Shown here: in pieces, positions 1 through 6,778 of the stretch
Numbering within the stretch: the stretch's first letter is position 1
How the letters are laid out: each line of letters begins with the position of its first letter
Assembly (NCBI GenBank): GCA_964352855.1
Contig: CAYGTR010000001.1
Span: 62,001-126,000 of the forward strand
Source of the DNA: Litorimonas sp964352855
Lineage (GTDB): Bacteria; Pseudomonadota; Alphaproteobacteria; Caulobacterales; Maricaulaceae
Length of the DNA stretch: 64,000 nucleotides
Direction: 5' to 3'
The notes under the pieces: model-generated
Seen by the model: the letters and a program-made list of their open reading frames with translations, nothing else
Databases searched by the model: none
What the model was told of the DNA's origin: nothing
Program-made: the position numbers and the translations under genes

Positions 1-324
1 AACAAACGCGAGATTGAAACAACAGTTTTAGCGAACAATGGGGAAATTATTGTTCTCGGCGGTTTGGTTCAAGATGATGAGCAAATTACGATTGAGAAAG
101 TACCTTTCCTCGGCGATGCCCCTCTAATTGGGAGCCTGTTTCGAAATCAAGATAAGTCGCGAGTCAAAACAAACCTGATGGTCTTTTTGCGTCCGACGAT
201 CATTCGCAATGGCGAAGATTCACGTCCTTTGACAGAGGAAAGACTACGACAAATTCGTCTTGAAGATATGCGTCAATCCGGGCGTGACTATTCCAAGATA
301 GATGAGGTTATTGATAATCCATGA
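1..324 (+). CDS. gspD: Type II secretion system secretin GspD, C-terminal end (5' truncated)
   Basis: Only the last 107 residues are in the window; the frame is open from base 1. The secretin forms the outer-membrane pore through which the type II secretion system exports folded proteins. The visible part carries the secretin signature: a beta-strand followed by a Leu-Gly-Gly-Leu turn, then the VPFLGDAPLIGSLF motif and a conserved Leu-Met-Val-Phe-Leu-Arg-Pro strand, followed by a charged tail of about 35 residues (the S-domain region that would bind a pilotin). The stop overlaps the start of gspN by four bases, so the two are co-translated. The rest of the gsp operon should lie upstream of the window. 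Confidence 0.9.
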   Translation, partial: NKREIETTVLANNGEIIVLGGLVQDDEQITIEKVPFLGDAPLIGSLFRNQDKSRVKTNLMVFLRPTIIRNGEDSRPLTEERLRQIRLEDMRQSGRDYSKIDEVIDNP

Positions 325-1049
325 TAAGGAAACTTCTCTGGCTCTTGCCCGGTGCCCTGATTGCGCTTTTAATGTTCTTACCCTTGTCATGGTTGGGCCC
401 GCGGCTCGTCCCTGCGGAGTTGGCGTCTGATAAAACAACCTATCGTGGGACAATATGGAACGGTGTTATCTCAGATCTGAAAGATGTGCGTTCTGTCGAA
501 TATATTGCGTCTCCTTTAAAGTTATTGAGTGCTAAGCCTCCGATTAAAGCTCGCGTGACGGCAACAGGCCTCCAAGCCAATGCCGATTTGGGTCGGACAA
601 AAGCCCAAGATGTGAGCTTACAGATAAATGTCGCTAATCTGCCTTTGCCGGATCCCCGCTTGAAAGGCTTATCGGGACAAATAACGGCACGTATCGAGTC
701 TGTTGAATGGGCTAAGAACGGTCAGTGCCTAACAATGCGCGGTACGGCGAGCAGTGATGTTTTGACTAAAAACCAAAGACTTTTCGCGTGGAGTGGGCCG
801 GTTGTTGCTGGTCCCGTGAGTTGCGACGATGGCGGGGTTTATGTCTTTAATCTTAGCGGGAATGATGCGGTTCAAAAGATTGATGCGATTGTCTCTATAT
901 CAGCGTCAGGTGATTATAGATCAGATATGACAGTGACAACCCGTGACAGCGATGCCGTCCTTGTCTTACCTTTATTTGGTTTTGAAGATCGCGGTCAAAA
1001 AGCGGACGGTCAAGAATTTCGGTTGGTGGAGCAGGGGAAATGGCGTTAG
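321..1049 (+). CDS. gspN: Type II secretion system protein N (GspN)
   Basis: 242 residues, starting with ATG overlapping the gspD stop. An N-terminal hydrophobic helix (about residues 5-25) anchors it in the inner membrane, followed by a periplasmic domain whose start, with a Leu-Val-Pro-Ala-Glu-Leu motif and a Gly-Thr-Ile-Trp-Asn-Gly motif, is typical of GspN. Two cysteines around residues 136 and 167 may form a disulfide. GspN is an accessory inner-membrane component of the secretion apparatus, not present in every system. Family assignment rests on these motifs and on the position directly behind the secretin. Confidence 0.85.
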   Translation: MIRKLLWLLPGALIALLMFLPLSWLGPRLVPAELASDKTTYRGTIWNGVISDLKDVRSVEYIASPLKLLSAKPPIKARVTATGLQANADLGRTKAQDVSLQINVANLPLPDPRLKGLSGQITARIESVEWAKNGQCLTMRGTASSDVLTKNQRLFAWSGPVVAGPVSCDDGGVYVFNLSGNDAVQKIDAIVSISASGDYRSDMTVTTRDSDAVLVLPLFGFEDRGQKADGQEFRLVEQGKWR

Positions 1050-1058
1050 GCTAATATA

Positions 1059-1490
1059 GTGAAATATACTCTTAGTCTCATAAGTCTTTTAGTCCTTTCG
1101 GCATGCGCTTCTACGCCTACAGCAGAGGATCTCGCTCAAAAGGCGCAATCTCTGACATCGCTTCCGCCTCAAAACCTCGACCCCGGTCAATGTGGCCTCT
1201 TTATTTGGACAGCCGGAGAGCGTCGTGACTTTATTGGATTTGAAACTGAAGGTGAAATCAAGCTCCTGCAAAATGGAGAGGTTCTCAATGTTATCCGGTC
1301 AGAGGAGGGCCCATTAGGGTCAGCGCAACGGATTTATAATACATCAAATGGAGACACCTTTACTTTGTCTTTGAAAGATACGGTTCTGATTAAAGAAGGG
1401 CAGAGATTTACGGGTAGCCTCACAACGAAAACGAAAGAGGGTTGGGACCGTGTCATACCCATTGCCGCATTGACGAGTTGCTTGCCATAA
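1059..1490 (+). CDS. Small putative lipoprotein next to the gsp locus
   Basis: 143 residues, GTG start nine bases after gspN. It has a lipoprotein signal peptide with a lipobox ending Leu-Ser-Ala-Cys at residue 15. The mature part has two further cysteines (near residues 45 and 141) and several beta-strand-like stretches with a Phe-Ile-Trp-Thr-Ala segment. I do not recognise the family. Its position at the end of the type II secretion operon makes a secretion-linked role (for example secretin piloting) possible, but nothing in the sequence proves it. Confidence 0.65.
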   Translation: MKYTLSLISLLVLSACASTPTAEDLAQKAQSLTSLPPQNLDPGQCGLFIWTAGERRDFIGFETEGEIKLLQNGEVLNVIRSEEGPLGSAQRIYNTSNGDTFTLSLKDTVLIKEGQRFTGSLTTKTKEGWDRVIPIAALTSCLP

Positions 1491-1495
1491 ACGCT

Positions 1496-1981
1496 CTATC
1501 TCAAAGAGAAATATAGCTGCGCGCTCCAAACCACAGCTACACCGAGAGATAAAAACGGACCAAAGGGAATATGGTTTTGACCTGCTAACAGCTTGGTTTT
1601 TTGAGAGGGAAGTTGCGTGAAAACCAATCCGCACAGACTGGCGATAAGAATAATATAGGGCAGGCCGAACCAGCCACACCACGCGCCGCCGACAGCCAGC
1701 AATTTTGCATCGCCGCGCCCCAATCCGTCTTTGCGGTAAATCGCCCGAAAGACATATTCAATAAGGACAAACCCCAGATAACCAATTGCGATACCGATCA
1801 CTGCTGATTTTAGTGAGAGGAACGGTAGGAAATAAGCACATAAAAGACCGAGGGCCATTAATGGGAAAGTTAGTATATTTGGGAGCCGAAAGCTCCTAAT
1901 GTCAATCCAAGACAGTGCGATTAGCCCTACATAGAGAGCCGCGCTAAATAAGGTATAGAAAAAAAATGGGTTCACATCCAT
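1496..1981 (-). CDS. Prepilin peptidase, A24 family, short form
   Basis: 161 residues from the ATG at 1981; an in-frame TTG at 1996 would add five residues and has no better ribosome site. This aspartic membrane protease cleaves the leader of type IV prepilins or type II pseudopilins. Both catalytic aspartates are visible: one in the Asp-Ile-Arg segment near residue 27, the other in the GRGDAKLL motif near residue 91 (the GxGD signature). About six hydrophobic helices follow. It lacks the N-terminal cytoplasmic zinc/methyltransferase domain of full-length GspO/PilD and has the size of CpaA/TadV-type enzymes. It is convergent with the gsp genes, five bases from the lipoprotein stop. Confidence 0.85.
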   Translation of the reverse strand: MDVNPFFFYTLFSAALYVGLIALSWIDIRSFRLPNILTFPLMALGLLCAYFLPFLSLKSAVIGIAIGYLGFVLIEYVFRAIYRKDGLGRGDAKLLAVGGAWCGWFGLPYIILIASLCGLVFTQLPSQKTKLLAGQNHIPFGPFLSLGVAVVWSAQLYFSLR

Positions 1982-2089
1982 TGCTACCGCGATCAAATCG
2001 TCAAAGAAACATATTTCACTTTGACGGCTCTGTTTTTTTCGCGCAAACGCCAGCGCGTAGAGGCGCGAGATTAAGAGGAGGCATTTGAT

Positions 2090-3478
2090 ATGGAACCAAT
2101 TGACCTCATCAGAGATAATGAAAAAGATATTGCTGAGACGCCTAAAGAGTTAGAGCTAGGGCATGAGTTAAAAGATGCGCTCATACTCGACAATGACGCC
2201 GATCTGCGTGAGGCACTGGAAGGGCTTCACCCCGCCGATTTTTCAGATCAACTTGAAGAGCTGACCTCCGAGCAACGCGAATCTCTTATATCGCGGGCGC
2301 CGGAACTCATCTCAGGTGATGTCCTTGCCGAGTTGGAAGATGAGGTTGTGGAGGATATTCTTCCGCTACTACCCGCCGCACAGCTAGCGGATGCTATCAA
2401 AACAATCGACAATGACGATGCCACGCAAATCTTCGAAGAGATGGAGCCTGCGCAGCGCGAGGATGTGCTTGAGGCTTTGGAGCCCTTTGATCGTGCCGCC
2501 CTAGAAGCCTCGCTTGCTTTTGATGAAGAGACGATTGGTCGTCTTATGCAACGCGAATTTGTGGCCGCCCCGACCTTTTGGACTGTGGGCGACACGATTG
2601 ATCACATGCGCACGACCGGTGAGGATTTGCCGGAACTATTTTTCAATATTTATATTGTGGATACAGGCTTCAAGCCTCTTGGTTATATTCCTGTGTCCAA
2701 ACTTATGCGTTTCGAGCGTAAGATGTCGCTCGAAAGTGTGATGGAAGACCTTATTACGTCCATACCGCAGGATATGGACCAAGAAGAGGCTGCTTATCTC
2801 TTTGAAAAATATAGTCTTATTTCTGCGCCTGTGATTGATACAGATGGCCGTCTTGTCGGTATGATGACTGTTGATGATATCATCCATATTATCCAAGATG
2901 AAAACAAGGAAGATATTCTGGCCTTGGCGGGTGTGACGGATGCAGGCCTGACGGATACGGCTTTTTCGACCGTGCAATCCCGCGCCCCTTGGTTATTTGT
3001 AAATTTGATAACGGCGGTTTTGGCTTCGCTTGTTATCGCACAATTTGAGTATGCGATTTCAGAAATTGTTGCGCTGGCCGTCCTGATGCCGATCGTCGCC
3101 TCGATGGGCGGCAATGCAGGGACTCAGGCGCTTGCTGTGGCTGTTCGGGCTTTGACAGAGCGCGACTTGACCTCACGCACTGCCTGGCGTGCCGTGCGAA
3201 GGGAAGCGCTTGCCGCCCTTATCATCGGTGTTATTTTTGCGATTGTTCTCGCGCTCATCGCCTATATCTGGTTTGGCAACCCTGAACTCGCGGGCGTGGC
3301 CTTTGTCGCGATGATCATTAATCACTTCTTTGCAGGGGTGGCGGGCGTGAGTATCCCGCTTATCCTGAAACATTACGGCGCTGACCCGGCCGTGGCCTCA
3401 AGCGTCTTTGTGACGACCGTGACGGATATCGTCGGCTTTTTTGCTTTCCTCGGGTTTGCTGCTTTCATGCTCCTCTAA
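2090..3478 (+). CDS. mgtE: Magnesium transporter MgtE
   Basis: 462 residues, the usual MgtE length. ATG is preceded by AGGAGG nine bases upstream. The acidic N-terminal superhelical domain (about residues 20-140) with repeated helix pairs of the type Pro-Ala-Asp-Phe/Leu is followed by two CBS domains (about 140-270), which sense magnesium and gate the channel, then five membrane helices (about 285-462). The helix with Pro-Ile-Val-Ala-Ser-Met-Gly-Gly-Asn-Ala-Gly-Thr-Gln is the conserved ion-pore segment. The gene stands alone; spmX follows from its own promoter. No leader resembling a magnesium riboswitch was seen upstream. Confidence 0.95.
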   Translation: MEPIDLIRDNEKDIAETPKELELGHELKDALILDNDADLREALEGLHPADFSDQLEELTSEQRESLISRAPELISGDVLAELEDEVVEDILPLLPAAQLADAIKTIDNDDATQIFEEMEPAQREDVLEALEPFDRAALEASLAFDEETIGRLMQREFVAAPTFWTVGDTIDHMRTTGEDLPELFFNIYIVDTGFKPLGYIPVSKLMRFERKMSLESVMEDLITSIPQDMDQEEAAYLFEKYSLISAPVIDTDGRLVGMMTVDDIIHIIQDENKEDILALAGVTDAGLTDTAFSTVQSRAPWLFVNLITAVLASLVIAQFEYAISEIVALAVLMPIVASMGGNAGTQALAVAVRALTERDLTSRTAWRAVRREALAALIIGVIFAIVLALIAYIWFGNPELAGVAFVAMIINHFFAGVAGVSIPLILKHYGADPAVASSVFVTTVTDIVGFFAFLGFAAFMLL

Positions 3479-3486
3479 AGCGAATT

Positions 3487-3502
3487 CGGCCTGAAACTTG
3501 CA
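3487..3502 (+). promoter_or_regulatory. Sigma-54-type promoter in front of spmX
   Basis: The stretch CGGCCTGAAACTTGCA matches the sigma-54 consensus TGGCACG-N4-TTGCA at 9 of 12 defined positions, with GG (3488-3489) and GC (3500-3501) separated by exactly ten bases. It lies nine bases after the mgtE stop, and predicted transcription would start near 3513, about 37 bases before the spmX start codon. In Caulobacter, spmX is activated by the sigma-54 regulator TacA, so the position fits established biology. Activator sites would have to lie inside the 3' end of mgtE. Confidence 0.6.
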
Positions 3503-3525
3503 CAGATACGCGTGAGTAGACGCGT

Positions 3526-3540
3526 AAACTGTAACAGTTT
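3526..3540. promoter_or_regulatory. Perfect palindrome AAACTGT-A-ACAGTTT before spmX
   Basis: Two 7-base arms around a single central A, ending ten bases before the spmX ATG. Just upstream (3508-3525) two copies of the self-complementary hexamer ACGCGT are separated by six bases. In RNA these could form a leader hairpin; in DNA the 15-mer looks like a binding site for a dimeric regulator. No protein is assigned. Confidence 0.4.
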
Positions 3541-3549
3541 GGGACGAAA

Positions 3550-4962
3550 ATGAGCACATTAACCGCTTCGCATGGTCTGACACTGTCAGATACCGGATTG
3601 AAATTGATTAAGGCCTATGAGGGTTTTCGCCCCGTTGACCGGATTTTGGTCAATGGTCAGCGTGTCGTGGGCTATGGCCATCGTCTTTTCAATGAAACGC
3701 CGATGCAATTATCAAAGGCGGATGCTGAAAAGCTCCTAAAAGCCGACCTTGAAGCTTATGAGGACATGATCAATGAGAACGTTCATGCGCCTTTGACACA
3801 AGGTCAATTCGATGCGTTGGTCAGTTTCGCTTATAATATTGGGCCTAAGGCTTTTTTAGAGTCTGATACTTTACGTGCGCTCAATAACGGGCGCCCTCTG
3901 GATGCGGCCAATGGCTTGGATATTTGGCGTAAATCCACAATTAACGGAAAAACTTATGTTGTTGACGCTTTGATGCGGCGGCGCACGGCAGAAAAAGCTT
4001 TATTTCTTAAGACAGAGAACATCCCGCAGCCTGCATCCGGGGCTGATTTGTCACCCGTTAAAGATGACGCCGTTGCCTTATTGTCAACAGAGGACGCGTT
4101 GCCTGTTTTTACGCATGATACTGCCGCAGGTATTGTCGCGAAGGTACCTTTTGATGCTCGAAAACCTCAAAACCGTCGCCGCGAAGATGGCCCCGCCGGT
4201 ATTCTCATGCTCAGCGAAGTTATTGATGAAAATGATCCCTTTGAAGATGAGCTTCCCATAGATGCAGAGACGCCTTGGGTGGAAGAGTCGTTCGAGAGTG
4301 TTTTAAATCTTTCGGATGAAATTGTAGACAGTACAGAAGTTGATATCAAAAGTGACCTAGAGCCTGGGCGTTCCGTCATTGCAGAAGCCGCCGCAGATAT
4401 TTCCGACCGTTTAGATGCATTAATTGAAAATGTTCGGGAGGACGATAAAGCCGAAGACAAGAACTGGCCTGAAACGCTTATCCAAGCTGTTGATCCGGAG
4501 TCTGAAGCGCTCGAAGATAACCTTGTCTTATTCCCCGGTGCAGGGCTGAGAGATGAATTCTCTGATGATGCAGCTGCGCCAGTTGCACCTAGCTTGCTGA
4601 GCAAAAATGAGCCAAGACGCCAATCAGAGATACTCCCGGAAGTGGATACTCAGAAAGAGGTCGACCTCATTATTGATAGCCTTTTGGAAGATGACGCAAT
4701 GCGTGTGCGAAGCGATAGTGCCGCCCGGTATATCGACCTCAATCCCTTAGCGCCCGTGACCGAGGAAGAGGGCACTTTAGGCTTTTGGATGATTATGCTC
4801 GGGGGCTTTGTCCTGCTTGGAATTTCGTTCGCAGCCATGCTGCGTGGCGCAGAAAACTTGATGGGTGAGTGGGGCCCACTTGCTGTTATGGCAGGCTTAA
4901 TGATCGGTGGCTTGATGATTCTAGGGGCGGCTTATTATGCGATCAGACGGCTCTTTCGCTAA
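3550..4962 (+). CDS. spmX: Polarity protein SpmX: inactive-type GH24 lysozyme domain, acidic linker, two membrane helices
   Basis: 470 residues. Residues 10-155 are a phage-type lysozyme (GH24) domain: Tyr-Glu-Gly-Phe-Arg with Glu24, then Val-Val-Gly-Tyr-Gly-His at 39-44. Aligned by its unchanged spacing to phage enzymes, the catalytic Asp (Glu+9) is Leu33 and the catalytic Thr (Glu+15) is Val39, so lytic activity is probably lost or much reduced. A long Asp/Glu-rich, low-complexity linker (about 160-405) and two membrane helices (about 412-433 and 444-466) complete the architecture. This is the layout of Caulobacter SpmX, which marks the stalked pole, recruits or stabilises the kinase DivJ and interacts with PopZ. 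A sigma-54-like promoter lies directly upstream. The alternative, an active membrane-bound muramidase, is less likely given the lost residues. Confidence 0.88.
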   Translation: MSTLTASHGLTLSDTGLKLIKAYEGFRPVDRILVNGQRVVGYGHRLFNETPMQLSKADAEKLLKADLEAYEDMINENVHAPLTQGQFDALVSFAYNIGPKAFLESDTLRALNNGRPLDAANGLDIWRKSTINGKTYVVDALMRRRTAEKALFLKTENIPQPASGADLSPVKDDAVALLSTEDALPVFTHDTAAGIVAKVPFDARKPQNRRREDGPAGILMLSEVIDENDPFEDELPIDAETPWVEESFESVLNLSDEIVDSTEVDIKSDLEPGRSVIAEAAADISDRLDALIENVREDDKAEDKNWPETLIQAVDPESEALEDNLVLFPGAGLRDEFSDDAAAPVAPSLLSKNEPRRQSEILPEVDTQKEVDLIIDSLLEDDAMRVRSDSAARYIDLNPLAPVTEEEGTLGFWMIMLGGFVLLGISFAAMLRGAENLMGEWGPLAVMAGLMIGGLMILGAAYYAIRRLFR

Positions 4963-4974
4963 GTTTCAGGAGGA

Positions 4975-5002
4975 TATAATCCGCTTTTAAGAAGGTATTA
5001 AC
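4975..5002 (+). promoter_or_regulatory. TATAAT box and CtrA-like site before the cupin-like gene
   Basis: A perfect -10 hexamer TATAAT (4975-4980) is followed by TTAAGAAGGTATTAAC (4987-5002), which fits the CtrA motif TTAA-N7-TTAAC. The site covers the predicted transcription start and overlaps the AGAAGG ribosome site of the gene starting at 5004. If bound by CtrA, this position would suggest repression. No good -35 hexamer is visible, and in AT-rich DNA such a motif can occur by chance. Confidence 0.35.
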
Positions 5003-5003
5003 T

Positions 5004-6059
5004 ATGTTTGCATTTCGTAGGAAGAGTCTCACCGAAAATAAAGAATTACTATCTATGCCTGTGTTCGAAAAAGCAGCGCATGCTTATAAACCTGAATCAA
5101 ATATGGTGGGTCAAAAACTAATGACGAATATGATTACAAATTGGTCTGACGCAAAGACGGATCAGTTCCAAAAAGAAATTTTTACCTTTAATCATAAATT
5201 ATCTGAAACAGGCCTGTTTACAGATGAGGCTTTGATCAACCTTTTGGAAAAACATCCCTCGAATATGTTGGACGTTTGCACAATGGGTGAAGTTGATAAT
5301 CCGGCTTATCCGAATAAATTTCGTACGGGTGATTTCCGTGATGTCCCCGGAAAAGTCTTGCTGGAAGCGGCTAAAGCTGGGCGTGTTTGGATTAACCTGC
5401 GACGCGCTATGAACATTCATGCGGAATATAAGCAAGTTTTGGATACAATGTATGGCGATCTTGCCGAGCTCTCGGGAAGAGCTGTCTATAATGCCAATGG
5501 GGGGATTTTGATTAGCTCGCCCGTTGCACGAGTCCCTTATCATTTTGACAAAACCGAGACGATATTATGGCATGTTCGTGGTAAAAAACGCATGTATCTT
5601 TATCCTATGACGCCTGAGTTCATACCTGATGAAGCGCATGAAAATACACTCACTAATTTCCTCGATGATGATTTACCATACCGCGATTATTTTGAAGATC
5701 ATGCGACTATTATTGATCTGGAAGAAGATCAGGCGGCGTCATGGCCTCTCAATTCACCGCACCGTGTTGATAATCAGACCTTTTGTGTCTCTGTGACAAC
5801 GGAATATTCGACCCGTGAATCGGCGATGAAAAATGCCGCCATGATTACGAATGCGACGTTACGACATCGCTTGGGGCTTAGCCCGAGTTATACGGAAGAC
5901 GGCCCTATGAGTCGGCAAATCAAATCTGTTTTTGGTCGCGTGATCAAAAAGTCCGGTTTGATGCCCAATACATCTGAACCCGATTTAGTAACATTCCGTG
6001 TTGATCCGCAAGAGCCCGGGTTTATTGTGGATATATCGCCAATCGTGCGGAATTTTTAG
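5004..6059 (+). CDS. Cupin/JmjC-like protein, putative Fe(II)-dependent oxygenase fold
   Basis: 351 residues, ATG with AGAAGG upstream. The middle part carries a plausible cupin/JmjC iron site: His-Phe-Asp (HxD, near residue 182) followed by an Ile-Leu-Trp-His-Val-Arg-Gly-Lys-Lys-Arg segment and, about 70 residues later, Ser-Pro-His-Arg-Val-Asp-Asn, giving the second histidine. This HxD...H arrangement resembles the cupin_8/JmjC superfamily, which hydroxylates proteins or small molecules with 2-oxoglutarate. The other parts of the protein are not recognised. It stands between spmX and a DUF1489 gene on the same strand; no substrate can be inferred. Confidence 0.6.
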   Translation: MFAFRRKSLTENKELLSMPVFEKAAHAYKPESNMVGQKLMTNMITNWSDAKTDQFQKEIFTFNHKLSETGLFTDEALINLLEKHPSNMLDVCTMGEVDNPAYPNKFRTGDFRDVPGKVLLEAAKAGRVWINLRRAMNIHAEYKQVLDTMYGDLAELSGRAVYNANGGILISSPVARVPYHFDKTETILWHVRGKKRMYLYPMTPEFIPDEAHENTLTNFLDDDLPYRDYFEDHATIIDLEEDQAASWPLNSPHRVDNQTFCVSVTTEYSTRESAMKNAAMITNATLRHRLGLSPSYTEDGPMSRQIKSVFGRVIKKSGLMPNTSEPDLVTFRVDPQEPGFIVDISPIVRNF

Positions 6060-6128
6060 ACACAAGTTTAGGCGCTTTGTCGCGTCTGAAAGCCTTCTAT
6101 AACCGGTCTTAATCGGCTATGGCGGGAT

Positions 6129-6560
6129 GTGACCTTGCATTTGCAAAAACTCTCTGTCGGCTCTGAATCAATTGCCACTCTGCGGGATTGGCAAAAACTT
6201 GTTGTGCGTCGCCGCAAGGATAAGGGCCTGACCCCGCACCATGTTCACGTCACGCGCATGTTTCCAAAACGCCAAGCGGAGCTTTTGGCAGGCGGATCAG
6301 TTTATTGGGTGATTAAAGGGCTCATTCAATGTCGTAATGAGATTGTGGCGCTCGAAGAAACGACAAAGCACGACCATCGTGCCTGTGCTATTTTGATGAA
6401 CCCTAAGATCATACCGGTTGTGCCGACGCCGCGTCGCGCTTTCCAAGGGTGGCGCTATTTACAGGCCGATGACGCCCCTGCAGATTTAGTGGGGCCTGGT
6501 AGTGGTGAAGATTTGCCCCCCGAATTACGGACAAAACTTGTCAATTTGGGCGCGTGGTAA
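6129..6560 (+). CDS. DUF1489 family protein
   Basis: 143 residues from a GTG start. It matches the alphaproteobacterial DUF1489 family by its segments Leu-Gln-Lys-Leu-Ser-Val-Gly, a Thr-Arg-Met-Phe-Pro-Lys-Arg motif, Ser-Val-Tyr-Trp-Val-Ile-Lys-Gly, and a C-terminal Phe-Gln-Gly-Trp-Arg-Tyr-Leu followed by Leu-Arg-Thr-Lys-Leu. The family is small, basic and cytoplasmic, widespread in Alphaproteobacteria and of unknown function. It is a single gene here, 68 bases behind the cupin-like gene. Confidence 0.8.
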   Translation: MTLHLQKLSVGSESIATLRDWQKLVVRRRKDKGLTPHHVHVTRMFPKRQAELLAGGSVYWVIKGLIQCRNEIVALEETTKHDHRACAILMNPKIIPVVPTPRRAFQGWRYLQADDAPADLVGPGSGEDLPPELRTKLVNLGAW

Positions 6561-6581
6561 ACTCAAACTATCACATCGATT

Positions 6582-6609
6582 TCCAAAACTCATAAGGTTT
6601 TGGAGTTTT
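6582..6609 (+). terminator. Possible rho-independent terminator after the DUF1489 gene
   Basis: TCCAAAAC and GTTTTGGA form an 8-bp stem with a 7-base loop, followed by GTTTTC. The stem is AT-rich and the T-tract short, so termination would be weak. Confidence 0.4.
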
Positions 6610-6778
6610 CACATCTCGGATATCAACCTTTACGCGATATAAACCAATTTCAGCTACTTACAACATGTGTGAATGAAACCCGTTGCTAAACGGTTGTGTG
6701 GGGTAGGCTTTGTTACGATTGTCGCTAAATAGTAAGACTAACAAAGCTGAGGAGGTTAACAGCTTCCTTCAGGAGAAA

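Noticed and set aside
1997..2089. Possible magnesium-sensing leader before mgtE
   Set aside because: The gap is only about 90 bases and shows no recognisable M-box structure, apart from a short GCGC-rich repeat.
2248..2595. 115-codon frame on the minus strand inside mgtE
   Set aside because: Ser/Arg-rich shadow of the acidic MgtE helices; mgtE is complete and correct.
4167..4604. 145-codon minus-strand frame inside spmX
   Set aside because: Ser-rich antisense of the Asp/Glu linker, without ribosome site or known family.
3550..4962. spmX as a prophage endolysin
   Set aside because: No holin, spanin or other phage genes nearby, catalytic residues are lost, and membrane helices follow a long linker.
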